Assembly (NCBI GenBank): GCA_001584585.1
Contig: LSYV01000007.1
Coordinates: 1,934,070 to 1,998,069 of the forward strand
Direction of reading: 5' to 3'
DNA length: 64,000 nucleotides
DNA from: Gonium pectorale
Lineage: Eukaryota > Chlorophyta > Chlorophyceae > Chlamydomonadales > Volvocaceae
Shown: piece after piece, positions 1 to 12,000 of the stretch
How positions within the stretch are numbered: position 1 is the stretch's first letter
Layout: every line of letters begins with the position of its first letter
Translations under genes and position numbers: made by a program
Notes under the pieces: model-generated
Seen by the model: only the letters and a program-made list of their open reading frames with translations
What the model was told of the DNA's origin: nothing
The model's database searches: none

Positions 1-2614
1 GGCCCAAATAGTCCGCCGCGGCGGCCGCTGCCCTGACGCCGAGGTCCCGTTCGCGCTCCAACTCCATCTGCAGCCGCATGGCCGCACTCTGCTTGGCCGT
101 GCGCCGCTTGGCGGGCTTCGCCTGGGGCTCTTGCTCCTGCTGCTCCTCCTCCTGCTGTCGCGGCTGCGCGTGCGGTTGCCCGTCCTCCCCATGCAGATAC
201 CGCCGCCGCCGCCGCTGCCGCTGTTTGACAGCCTTGGTTGACGCTCTAATCGGTGTGCTGAGCTTTGTGAGGTTGCCCAGCACAAGCTCGTTGTATACCG
301 TGTACTGCGTTTGTCATTTGGCCAGAGTTACCGTTGCGGTCCAGGTCACAGGGACGGCACTTCAGCAGTGCATCGGAAGCGTCAAACAGCGCGGACAGCG
401 CGCCCCCCGCTTGCACACTGTGCGCCTCGCTGCTGAACCGCGGTCCCGCCACTCCTCCTGTCTGCGCTACCTCCCATGTCTGCGACCGGCTACCGGCTGC
501 GCACCTCGTTGGCGAAGAAGTCCAGGTTGCGCTTGCGCATAAACTGCAGCCGGGCGGCGCAGGTCCGCACGCGGGACGCCAGGCGGGGCACGCCGTACAG
601 CATGAATGCGCTGCCGGGGCGGGTTGCGGGGTTCGGGCGGCGGGTACAGCCAATGGTGAGGAATGGAAGGAAGGATGCATGAACTGCATAGGCTGACTGT
701 AAGGCACATGACAAGGAGTTCGAGCCAGGTCTTGGACTCTCTTTGGGGCGATCCTCTCCTGCGCCCTCACCATATCCCTCCTTCCCCAGCCTCATGCCCC
801 GAGCGGGCAGACGCCGGCCGCGTGCATCACAAGTGCTGGGTAGTTGAAAGGTTTGGTTGCAGCGGAGTTTGGGAGCCCATGATTGCTGAATAGCATGTCA
901 AACCCGGGCCTCACATGGGGTGACCCGTGTGCGCCTTGGCGGTTGTCGCGATGGCGCCCCAGTGGTGGCTGGCGTTGAGCCAGCGGGGCTGGTCGTCGAA
1001 TTCGCGCAGCAGGCAGGTGCGGCCCATGCCGAAGTCCAGTGCCCGGCAGCGGGAGGCCTCTGGGAGGGCGGGGGGCGAGGACACGGGGGCGGACGCGAGG
1101 CGGTGAAGCGTGTTGAAGAGTGCGAGTGAGGCGGGCGGTTGGACAAGGCAGGGCGCTGCGCCGGCGCTGCTGTGCCTCGTGGCGCGCGCTCGGCGGTGAT
1201 GCCGCGAGAGCGCCCTGGGACCCGCTCACAGACAGCGTGCCGCCACGGGCAGAGGTCCTCGGGGGGCACTCCTTGGGCACAGTCTCGGGGTACGCTGGCT
1301 GCTGCTCCTCACATCATCGAGGGTCCGGGAGCTCACTCACTCACTCACCCGCCAGGTGGCACATACTGGTGCCGGCCGCCTTGCTGATGTGCAGCAGCTC
1401 GAGCACGGATCGGGCCGCCATGCCGGCGCGGTGCAGCTCAAACAGCTGGCGGAGGGTCCAAACGAAGATTCGGGGCGGGGGTCAGCCGGCCGGGATTCGC
1501 GCTATGAAGTCGCATGGGCAGCGAGCGGCGACATTCACTGCGTCGCCGTGTACGGCCCCGGCACAGACAGCGCTCCCCGACACCACCAACACCAGCCTCC
1601 TCAGCAACTCTCCCAACGTGGCGCTCGCCCAGGCCCCAGTAGCGCCCCTCCGCCCGCAGCTGGATGGGCACCCGCCGCCTGCTGCTCCCAATGCTAGCAG
1701 CCCAGCGCAACGCCCAACGGCCGCAAAGCATACCTGCAACAGCACGGCCTGGATGTCCGCCGACACGCGCGCTGCCCAGTCAGCGCCTGGCGGCGCCGGC
1801 AGCAGGTGTCGCAGCCACACCTGCGCCAGCCTCGCCACCGTGGCGCGGCGCAGCAGCGGAAAGCTGTGCTCCAGGCCGCGGGTGGTGCCCGTTTGGTTGC
1901 TGCTGAAAATCCCCAGTGCCTTGGTGGCCAATGAATCCACAGCTGCCTGGGGACGGTCCAGGCGGAGGAGAACGCAGCCGCGGCACGTTTGGCGCTTGGC
2001 GTATGCATCCCATGCTGTACTGGGGAGCCGAGTGTGCACCAGGCCCTTCGCCGACTGATGGAGCAGTGCTGCTGGCAAGCGTAGCAGGGCAGAATGGCGG
2101 GCGCCCCGGCCGCCACGCTGGCAGTCAGTCAGGCAGCAGAGCAGCGCTCTCTGTCCGACCAGCTACCGGGACGCTCTCAGACGCAGCACCCCAATTACGA
2201 ATCCTTAGCCTCCTGGACCCATGGGCAATCCCCGGTGCACACCCTCAGTTCCAGCAGGTCCCGCGCCAGTGCGTCATGGTCGGCTGCCAGCGGCAAGGGG
2301 CGCCCCAAGGCAGCAACCAGGGGCGCTGTGGCTTCCAGCTGTAGCTCATATAGCTGCGTCAGTCCCAATGATGATCGCGCTGAGCGGAGTGCCACGACGG
2401 CTCCAAGCTGTTTCACGGCAGCTTCCGCGTCTCCCGCAAAACCAGTCGCGAACGTCGCTGCGTCACGAATTGCTTCCTCGCTACCATATGCGGTCCTAGG
2501 AAGAAATTGCGGGACCAGAGGAATAAAGAACGAGCTCAGGTCGCTGCCCGCGCTCTGACACATACACACGATAAGTACAAGAAACCATGCCCCTGATGCG
2601 CATTGTGAGGGCAT
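1..2614 (-). CDS. Sulfotransferase-like secreted protein, partial
   Basis: This is a multi-exon gene on the minus strand whose 3' part leaves the window. Exons that join in phase are 2614-2243, 1946-1734, 1445-1349, 1059-915 and 610-505. Further coding sequence follows at about 450-300, and an Arg/Glu/Gln-rich stretch runs from about 230 to 1. The first exon opens with a hydrophobic signal-like segment (WFLVLIVCMC). Exon 1445-1349 carries LLHISKAAGTSMC, which resembles the 5'-phosphosulfate-binding loop (HxxKxxGTS) of PAPS-dependent sulfotransferases. Exon 915-1059 has FDDQPRWLN and exon 505-610 ends in DFFANE, both patterns I associate with a large family of sulfotransferase-like proteins in volvocine algae. 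About 150 nt of coding sequence between 1734 and 1445 is ambiguous in frame. The Golgi or secretory location and the sulfotransferase role are inferred; the substrate is unknown. Confidence 0.6.
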
Positions 2615-3170
2615 CAGGGACTATTCACTTTTTGAGCTGATGCTCGCTGAGAAAGTTCAAGGGGAAACCATCATGTGACCTTAAAACCCGACTACTGCCT
2701 ATTATGATACTATGAGTGATTTGCAGAATTGCACGCGAGGTGACCATTCACATTCATATAGTGCCGTAGCCCCACCCGCCTTTTTGATTCCTGCCTGTCT
2801 CTTATCATAGGCATATTAAGATTAATAGCAACTTTTCCATATGAAGTTCAGAGGCCTACTTTAGAAGTGCGACAACCTCACAAGGCACACCCAGGTGTGG
2901 CGCGAGAGGTATTGAACATGCGCAAAAATGAGCTCACCTAGTTGCCTCGTAAATCGGACCCCAGCAAATTTCGGTGTCGGCGTTGGCCCGTGGAGCTGAG
3001 GCTTCCGCCTCTTTTCCGAGCTGCATGGCACAGAGCTTTGGCACTCGTCACATATTGACCAGCATGTCGGCCCAGGCTGCGGTGTTCAGACTCCATGCGC
3101 GAAAGCCCAGCGTTCCGACACCCCGCTTTTGGACCCCTGTTCGCCCGCGCGTCCGTGCACAGAGCAGGCC
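2615..3170. promoter_or_regulatory. Divergent upstream region, sulfotransferase-like / USP
   Basis: These 556 bases lie between the start codons of two divergently transcribed genes and must hold both 5' leaders and promoters. The stretch 2640-2880 is much more AT-rich than the flanking coding DNA. I see no coding exon and no clear TATA box that could be assigned. Confidence 0.4.
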
Positions 3171-6100
3171 ATGGCGCCGAGGAAGCTCCTTTTCTGTTTG
3201 GATGAGTCTAAACAATCAACACGAGCTCTAGAGTGGACGCTAGTCCACCTCCGCCGGCCCTCGGACGAGCTCCACCTGGTCACCGTCCTTCCCCCTTTAG
3301 CGTACAACGTCTACCCCGTCGCGCCAGTTGCCACAGGACCAGCTGTAGCAGCCGTCGCGCACCAGTGGGACGCGCAGAGGCGCGCAGAGGAGCACCAAGC
3401 GGCAGGCGAGCTGGACGGGTTGGGGTGGGTGGAAGTTCCAGGACCCTCGGCCCCGTAGTTTACTGTCTCAAAGGAAGGCATTTGTCGTCAGGAGCCCTTC
3501 AATGCGCCTTCCTTGGGGCTTAGCTCGCCCGCCTTCCCCTTACACGCGCAGAAGTGCTTAAAGCGGCAGTTGACCTGGTGTGCACACAGCACAACAAGGT
3601 GAGGTAGAAGCAAAGACCTTGTAACAGAGCGGGCAATGGGGATCATAAGGAGGCTATAGGGGCGCGGCGGGTTTTAGGCCGCAAGGGCGAGGCTGGAGTT
3701 GCGTGGGTCGGTCTTTAGCCTCGCTCGGTAGGGGGCACTCCGCAGCCACCACAGAGCAGTGACTGAGGGAGGGCAGGCTGCCTGCAAGGGGATTATGCGG
3801 TACGGGAGTAAATGCTTACATGTTTGTCCTTTCGCGTTGCCCTCAGTCTCGATTGGGTTGCCGTATTACCGTCGTGCTGCCCCCCGTGTGGGCAGGGGCA
3901 CCGGACGTGTTGGCGGGTCCTCCCCGGTCGCAACAGTCGAAGGCCCCACAGCGCTGCTCCCCGCATCTAGAGACGCCGGCCTTGGGGGAATTCCCCCCGA
4001 GGCGCCCCGCAGCATCTCCCTGCCGCGTGTCAGCCAGTTTGATGCAACGCACGCCACCCGCCGGTCCTGCAGGTCCCGCGAGACCTGGTCCACACCAAGG
4101 CGCTACCCGCCGCCGGGGGAGCTTCAGGTGGGCTGCATAACCCGGAGCCCCTGCACTGGCCACCCGGAGTAGCTGACCGAGATAGCGGCTTAGGGGCTCC
4201 TTCGACAGCATGCTGTGGTTTCCGATTGTCGCTCCGTGCGCCCTTGGGTCGGTCCGCTGCGTGCGCGACATGGTAGTGTGGTGTATAAGGCAGGGACGCG
4301 CCTGTGACTCTGCTGATGTGGCAGCGACGCATCTGTGCTGATGCAGGGGTGGCGGAGAGCGTGGTGGAGTACGCCCGCGCGCACAACATCGACCTGGCGG
4401 TGGTGGGCTGCAGGTGGGCCGGCATGGTGCTGCAGTGGGGCGTGACGACCGCGGCCGGGGCGGGGTACTTGCGGCCGGGGCAGGGGCAGGGGCTGGACGC
4501 ACGTCAAGGGATGCGCATGGAAGGGCGGCTGCACGGGAGCCTTGAGCCAAGGGGAAGTGGTGGCGTGAACGGCCTGGCCTGGCTGGCCTCAAGCCCCGCC
4601 ATGCCAGGCCGTTCACATGGCCCAGGCCGTTCGCCTGGGCTTGGGATCACCTGCGGGACTGGGCGTTGGCAAAAGCGGTCCAGGGGAAAAGAAAGGGCAT
4701 GGCAGGTTGTACCGTTACGTACCTTGCCGATCCTCACGCAACGTATGTGTCTTTCTTGCCCCCGTCTGCGCAGGGGCATGGGCGCGCTCCAAAGGTGGGG
4801 CGGGTGTAAGCGTGGGCGGCGGGAGGGAGGGAGTTCACGACGGAGGCAAAAGACGGGGACGGAGACGGCAAACTTTTAGCGCAGCGCCAGGGCAATGAGC
4901 CTGCACGGGCCATCGGTGCGGAGTGCGGCCGCCTGTGCAGCCTGTCGGGGGCGCGTGCGGGGGCGCGTCCGGGCGCGGCTGCACCTCATGCTCTCCTCAA
5001 TCACCATCGTACGTCATACATCAGGCCCGTATTGCATACTTAAATACAGCTTGTACAGTCTGCGTCCAGAGCATTGGAGGCCACCGCTCCACTGCCGCCC
5101 CTTGAGTTAACTGACGCTACCTGTCTGCCTCCGCCGCAGATCACTCATGTCGTTCATCGGCCTGGGCAGCGTCAGCGACCACTGCTGCCACCACATGCCC
5201 TGCCCCACGCTGGTGGTGCGCGGAGAGGAGGCGGTGCTCTCGCGCGGCCTTATGCAGGCGAGCGGCTCCCTCACGGCGGGGGAAGGGGTGGCCGATGTGT
5301 CAACACGTCAACGCGGAACGCGCGCTGAGGCTGCGCTGCCCCAACCCGCATCGCACCGCCTCGCCGTGTCACCAACGGTTTCGCAATGGGCTTCTGAAAC
5401 GCGTGTGCGTGTGGTTTCAGGCGACGTTTTCAGCGGCTGCCGACCGCGTCTCCGGGATCTGTGGGGCACGCTGAGCCTGTTTCCCGCGATTGGTTTCTAT
5501 TGCAAACCGATTCGGCTTGTCAGTACCCTACTGCAGTGTGCACTGAAGCTTGCCACGCCTATGCCTCAATGCCCCTCCAGGCGGACGAGGCGCATCCGCC
5601 TCAGTCGGCACACGTAAGGTCGCGGGGCGGTCTCGGTGTTAGGCGACGCGGGGAGAGCATAGCGCATTGCGTACGGCGTAATCGCACGCTAGCTTTGCTG
5701 TCGATGCCCTCATGCGTCTTTTCCCCTCCTATCTGATGTCGCTGTCAGCACTTGACACCCGCTCATCCCGCTTCCCCTGATCTCAATCGGCCCGCTCCAC
5801 GTGCGTCGCTATGACTGCTCGGTCCCTTCCTCGGCCCTGCCCCATGTCCCGCTCAGCCCAAGCGCATGATGGTGTGCTGCGATGACTCGCCCCACGCGCA
5901 CGCCGCGCTGCTGTGGGCACTGGACAACGCGCTGCTGCCGCACGATCACCTGGTGCTCGCCGTGGTGGCGTCGCCGGTGCCCTTTCCGGTGGGTGGGTGG
6001 GTGGGTGGGTGGGTGGGGCACACGGGACGGGACGACGGGGTCAGGCCGGCGGGTGGCGGGATGGGAGTTCCCAAGCATGCAACGATCTTTGAATGCTGTG

Positions 6101-6988
6101 AACGCCCGCGTCAATCGCGCCGGAACCTACCCCCCTTCTCGTCCTTCGTTTGCCCCTTCCCCCCCTCTGCCCGACCGGTCCGGTCTTTGTCCCATCCAGA
6201 TGCTGGACGAGCCCGCCACGGTGGCGGCCATGCAGTCGGCGCAGTACCGGGAGACGGCGGATGCGGCGACGGCGGCGGCGCGCGACGTGGCGGAGCGCTG
6301 CGCCGCGGCAGCGCAGCGGCATGGGGTGGGCAAGACCAAGATCACCATCGCGGCGCTGCCGCCGGGCGCTTCAGCCACGGACGTGGGCTCGGCGCTGTGC
6401 AAGCACGCCAAGGTGGTGCAGTGACCGTGGACGCAGGGACGCAGCGCGAAGGGCTCGAACTCGACTGGACAGCAGGAACATGGGTTGTGCCTGTGGGCAT
6501 TCTCCCACCGCTGCCGTCTGGGTCGCCGCATCCCGTTGCCGGACACACCTCCCCCCGAGCCCGTGCCGTGACCCTAGCGGCACAGGACCTCCTCCCTCAC
6601 TAGAGCTTCTACCGGTAACGGGAGCACCACACCGCAAATTTGTGTTTCAACCCCGGCCGCCAATCTGCGCTGCCCCTGCCCTCCCCTGGCCCCTGCCGCC
6701 CTGCCCCCCACCCAGGCCGAGGGCGTGGACCTGATTGTGGCGGGCAGCCGCGGCATGGGCGCCATCACGCGCAGCCTGCTGGGCCTGGTGGGCATGGGCT
6801 CCGTGTCCGACTACTGCGCGCACCACAGCCCCTGCCCGCTGCTGGTGGTTAAGGGCGTGGCGGGCGGCGGAGACGGACCTGACCCGCTGAGCGGCCACGG
6901 CCACGGTCCGGCGCTGCTGGCGCCCATGGGCACCACGCTGCGGCCCATCACGGAGGGAGACGGCAGCGAGGCCAGCAGCATGCAGTGA
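3171..6988 (+). CDS. Tandem two-domain universal stress protein (UspA family)
   Basis: Nine exons join in phase: 3171-3405, 3552-3598, 4073-4127, 4347-4413, 4774-4794, 5140-5233 (or to 5257), 5857-5988, 6200-6412 and 6716-6988, giving about 378 residues. The start is the ATG in CCATGG context. Domain 1 begins KLLFCLDES and closes with VVGCRGMGALQR followed by GSVSDHCCHHMPCPTLVV. Domain 2 begins RMMVCCDDS and ends VAGSRGMGAI...GSVSDYCAHHSPCPLLVV. Both carry the GxxG...GS nucleotide-binding loop typical of ATP-binding UspA proteins. A Gly/Pro/His-rich tail of about 40 residues follows. Such proteins are usually soluble, ATP-binding and linked to stress or light responses; the role here is inferred from the family only. 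The first intron (3406-3551) needs a GC donor to keep frame, and the glycine loop of domain 1 depends on a 21-nt microexon. Confidence 0.88.
4565..4616. repeat. Intronic inverted repeat, 14-bp arms
   Basis: The arm at 4565-4578 (gtgaacggcctggc) is the exact reverse complement of 4603-4616, leaving a 24-nt loop. A second small hairpin follows at 4620-4640 (8-bp arms gcccaggc / gcctgggc, 5-nt loop). Both lie in the USP intron about 130-200 nt upstream of the 21-nt microexon. Confidence 0.85.
4774..4794 (+). other. 21-nt microexon of the USP gene
   Basis: This exon is flanked by ...ctgcgcag and gtgggg. It encodes the seven residues that restore the glycine-rich loop: the upstream exon ends GC + AG, the microexon reads g-ggc-atg-ggc-gcg-ctc-caa-ag, and the next exon continues a-tca-ctc. 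The product is GCR-GMGALQ-RSLMSF. Skipping the microexon keeps the reading frame but removes the loop. The second domain has the equivalent loop (GSRGMGAITRSLLG) in one exon, which supports the assignment. Confidence 0.85.
5989..6016. repeat. GTGG tandem microsatellite at an intron 5' end
   Basis: About seven copies of GTGG begin exactly at the splice donor of the USP intron that follows the exon ending at 5988. Several alternative GT donors are therefore available here. Confidence 0.8.
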
Positions 6989-9059
6989 AGGCGTTGTTGG
7001 GCAGGCGGGCTGCAGCGGCCGGCTGCGGTGGAGACGGTGGCGGCGGTTGTCCGAAGGGTGCACGCGCGGGCGAGGGATGCTGCCAGGGGAAAGACGTAGG
7101 GTGGCAACGCGCCAGTGCCGGTGCCGCGCCGGCGCAGTGGCCGTGGCGCGACAGGCGGCTAGATGCTGCGGCAAGGTCGACGGGTTGCATCCTGTACGGG
7201 AGCAGCGCGACGCATTGCGGTCGCCGCAGCGGGACTGGTAGTGGCCCCGGTGGCAGACAGGAGCGCCGGTGCGCTGCGGCATTGCTTCCCCCTTGGAGGC
7301 GGAAGCTCAGGTGAAGAGGTGATGCGTCCGCACTGTCCCGGAGGATGGCCGCGGTGTGGCATTGGAGGAACTGGCGCAGTCCTTCGGCAACCGCGAGCAC
7401 CCGGGCGGTGTCTTGGGTTGGTTCCCGCTGCCGATGGATTAAGGAGCCCCACGGTGGTGGGGCTGTGGTTAGTTGCTCGCCTGAGCCGGGGAGGGAGCGA
7501 CATGGACCGAGCGAGGTTTGTTGCTTCCACCTGCATTATGGTTGCGCCCCTCGCAAGCCGAGACGTCGGTGAGAGAACTGCCATTAGTTGAAGGTTTTCA
7601 CAGGTTTTCCGGACAGTTGCAACCGCGGTGTCCACTGTTGCATCGTGGGGTTGCAGCTGTGGGCTATACATGGGGGGTGAGCGGCCTCGGCTGATAGCTT
7701 CACCAAATCGCATGCCCTGCTGCCGGGTCAGCCCTGGGTCCACCCAGTCCCGGACGGAGCCGTTGCGCATCAGTGTGTGGGTGAAGCGCGCCCGTATTCA
7801 CGGGCGTACAGGCGTAGTAGGCACATGATCATGAAGGTATGAAGGGTGTGCTGTCAGCTGGGACGGCTATTTGTTTCCGCGCATGGTGGAGCACGTGTTG
7901 TATAGCCCAAGCCCCCGCCTCATGGTGATCATATTGTACGGACACGCTGCCATATTGCAGTGTGCTTTGGGGGCTGATCATGAAGATGTGCGCGTGGGCC
8001 GTGGAGAAGAGTCGTTGGAAGCATAGTTGTTTCCTCGTATAGTGAGCTGGCTCCGGATTGGCCCTGGCTGGCTGCTGTGCCACTAGGCCATGCTGTTTGC
8101 TCTCAAGGACCTTGAGGCAATATGCAGATGTGGAGGGGCCTAGGTGCTTCAAACCAGGCGCTGCATTGAGCACACAAAGTTGCTGAAATTCCGTGTCAAC
8201 ATGTTCCTGATGTCCAGCTCCAGCGTATCCAATATGATTGTAACCATGATGCGGCCACATTTCCCTTCGCATTATTCTTACTCTCAGTGCGCTTTGATGC
8301 CTTGAGCGTCCACATCTCGTGCGTTGATGCCGAACCACGGGTCCTTCCGTTGACGGCCACATCGGCAGGCCCCACTCATAAAGGTACTCTGAAATGAAAC
8401 TTGTGTGCACAGTCTGAATGCATAGGATTGGCGACAAAAGGGCACCACAAGTGTGCTGCACCATACAACGGCGCTATTTCGGCTATGACCCCTACTCTTT
8501 GCATGCCATACTTTTTGCTGTAAGGCTGATCATCTCACTTCCTTGTATCAAATCGCATATCAAATTCCGGGGAGAGTGTCGATCGCACCTAACAAAGTTT
8601 TGTGGACGAAGAAGCCATACAGACGTATTTTGGTCTGACTGACCGATACAACTAGCAAAACCGCGTGTGGTTCAGCCTCCTTGGCGAGGGCCCGGGCCAG
8701 GCCACCTCCTGCGGGCGCCATGGTGATCTTCTAATGCTGCTGCGAGGATGGCATGGCGCGTACAGGTGCAGGTCCCATGAGGGCACTTGCAAGGTGAGGT
8801 CAGGGATTGTGTGGTGCCGGGTGCACACCTGCGCAAGGCTGCGTCCTAATACACGCGTTATCGCGGGTTACGCGATGAATTTCAACTCGCAGACATTTGG
8901 ATTTGCCCCAGTCGCCTCACGAACGGCATCTGCGTACATGATTGACACTGTGTCCATTGGAACAATCCCACATTGCCTTAGTTACCCCCTCTTACCCCGC
9001 GCCTTGCCCAACAGGACCGGCTTGGGTCTCACGGTTCTGCAGTCCCCGTCAAGGCGACT
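6989..9059. other. Intergenic / USP 3' UTR
   Basis: I see no convincing exon here on either strand. A TGTAA polyadenylation-type signal occurs near 8518. The last part, about 8700-9059, may hold the 5' leader of the OPR gene. Confidence 0.4.
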
Positions 9060-12000
9060 TTGCTTCAGGCCGAATGCAGCGCTCCTCTGGCCTGCCTCAC
9101 ATGTGGCTCCTTCATGTGGCAGTGCGTGCACCGTCAAGCGGGCAGGAGGAGACCTGCCGGTGTGCCCACGTGGGCCCTCGGCCCTGCCGGTCTGACAGGA
9201 AGCGGCGGAGAACCGCCTGTCGCTGGGGAGGGTTGCTCAGAGCCGCTGGGGAAGCGCATCACAGGCGTTGCGTGGCACGGCGCTTCAGGAGGTGCGCGTT
9301 CTGCGTACCACCGGTCCAGTCGGCAGCAAGAGGACTTGCCACCAGGAGCGGGTGGACAGCAGCGTGGCGCTCTGTGCCCTGCTGTGGACATCAAGGTCCG
9401 CGCTGTTCAAGCGGCAGCCTGTCGGCGGATCGGCGGTGCGGGCGAGCTCCTGGTTCCGCTACTGCCGGCCGCGGACGCCGGCGCGTCCAGCGTGCTGCCT
9501 GAGAGAGGGTTGGCTCGGGGCCGCTCCTTGAGCGGGGATGGCGATGACTGCAACGGGCGGCGTGGGGGCACTGGCCGGGCTTTTCCGGGTCACGCCCCTG
9601 CCGGAGCTTCGGGCCCAGCTGACTCGGTTCCCGGCGAGGCTGTGCTGCCAACTGCGGGAACAGTCGAGGAAGCAGAATCAGAAACCTACCGCTTGTCCCG
9701 GGAGCTAATGCCGCAGCAGCAAGGGCCTTCACCGTACCCAAATCCGGGGGCCATGCCACCAACACCGCTGCCGCGAGTGGCATGGGACCCAGGGCCCCGG
9801 GATGTCATTCCCGTTGCAATGGACCGCGCCAACGGAGCGAGCACGTCATTCTCGCCTCGTCAGCATCTCCGCGGACTCCTGACGGCTAGGAGTGCCGCTG
9901 CCACACCTGGGGGCCGGTTTCGGGCCGCACTGCGGCGCTGCGGCTGTCTAGATGACTTGGAGGCGCTGCTTGACATGCAGAGGGAGCCTTCAAGGCACCT
10001 GTCCCCCGACGCTGACAGCTGCGGGAATGGTGATGGCCATGAAGGCAGCGGCGCCTCCACCGCGCAGCGGCCTGGCCCGCTACCACCCGCCGAGAGCCTC
10101 AGCGTGCCGTCTCTCTGCGCAGTCTTCAGCGCGCTGCCGCGCCTGCCCGAGGCCTTCACGCCCGGTGGCCGCCGCCGGCTGCGCACCCTCGTGTCGCAGC
10201 GGCTGGGCCCGCTGCTGCTGGCCCGGCAGCACGAGCTGGACGCGGCAGCGCCGGCCATTGTCCTGCAGGCGTTGGCGGCGTTGGGGCCGGAGGTGCTGGA
10301 CCTGCAGGGCGGTCATGGCGATCTGACGGAGGCACTGGCGGAGGCGGCGCTGGAAGCGTGTCGCCTGCCGCTTGACGCACCCTCGTCCCGCGGCTTGCGG
10401 TCCCGACGGCATCTGGCTGCACATGTTCAGGCACCGGCAAGTCCACAGGAACGAGAGGGCGACCCGGAAGCAGCGGCTACCAGCTCACTGGAGACGCCAC
10501 AGGGCGTGCCGTGGGATGCCAGTCGGTGGGATTCGCCGCAGCAAGGAACGCTTTATGGGACGCAGCCGCCGCGCGTGTACGGCCATAGCGCCCGCTCTTA
10601 CAGCGCCATACTGTGGGCCCTCGCGAGGCTGCGCCAGCGGCCTGACGAACCATGGCTCGCGCGCTACACTGCAGCCTCCGTTCCGTGGCTGAAGTCCTTC
10701 CCGCCGCGAGACCTCGCCACGTGCGCCTGGGCCCTGGCGGCAATGCGCTATCGGCCTGGAGAGCCTTGGCTACAGGCGCTGCTCGCTGCCTGGCCTTGCA
10801 AACTTCCAGCCGATTGGGCCCAAGCCCGGGCGGCACAGGACAGTGAGCCACTGCAAGCAGGAGCCGCGAGCCGCGGAATGGACGCGGGGTGCGCCCAGGT
10901 ACAGGACGAGGGCCCCCAACCACTCGCCAAGTCGCGTGCTGACGCGCACTCGCTGTCTATCTTGCTCTGGGCTTTGTGGCAGCTGGGGATTGCTGCTCCA
11001 GGGCGTTGGCTGGATGGCGTACTGGCGTGCTGCGCCTCGGTGCGGCCGGGCGGCTCCGCGTTCCCCGGCGCAAGCTGCCAGAGCCTCGGCCTCATCGCCT
11101 ACAGCCTAGCGCGCATGCGCCACACGCCTCCGCCGGGCGTCTGCGCTGCACTGATGGAGGCGGCGCAGCCGCTCATGCAGCGCGGGTCCAGCCAGGACCT
11201 CGTGCTGCTGCTCGTCGGTGTGGCGCACTGGCCCCTCAATGCTAACGGCGGCGCGACTGGCAGCGGCGCCGGCGGACGCCCGGTCCCGGTCTCCGCGGAC
11301 TGGCTGCGGCAGCTGTGCCAGGTGCTGCTGCCCCGGCTCCCGTCGTGCGGTGCGCAGGCGCTGGTGCTGTCACTGTCGGCGCTTGCGTTCCTGGGGTTCA
11401 GCCCCGGCCCCGCATGGCTGGAGGCACACGAGGAGGCGCTCAGGCGGGAGACTATTGCCGGTCGGGTTGGGGGGAAAGCGGCGGCGCGCGTGACAGCGGC
11501 GTGGGCGCGGCTGCGGCACCGCCCAACGCGCAAGATGCTGGAGCGCATGCTCAAGCTGCTGCTGGCGGGCGCTGCGACGGCGCCGGGTGATGTGCGGGGC
11601 GGGCTGCAGCGGGAGCCCCTGTCGGCGCGGCTGTTTGCGCAGGGCCTTCACGGGGTGGCACTGCTCGTGGCAGCTCTGCGCGGCGACAGCTCCGACAGTG
11701 GCACCGGTAGCGCTGCCGCCGACGGAGCCGCCCGTGCGCCAGCTGACCCGCGGGGCGGCGCAGGCTCACCACACGGCGATGGCAACTATGCGATGTCCCC
11801 GCTACTGCCCAATATGCACGTACGGTCCCTGCTGGCCGCATCTGCCTCGCGGCTGGAGTACGGTTACTTGGACGAGGCGCTACTGCACCTGCGCGCCTGG
11901 CGGCTGCTGCGCGTGGCGCCCCACCACCAGTGGCTCGCCACACTTGCCGTGGCGGCGCGGGCCAAGCTTCGGGCCTCGCCAGCCGGGGTGCTGGCCGAGC

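Noticed and set aside
7159..8464. Minus-strand ORFs of about 200 codons downstream of the USP gene
   Set aside because: No family resemblance and no splice-consistent neighbours; probably 3' UTR and intergenic.
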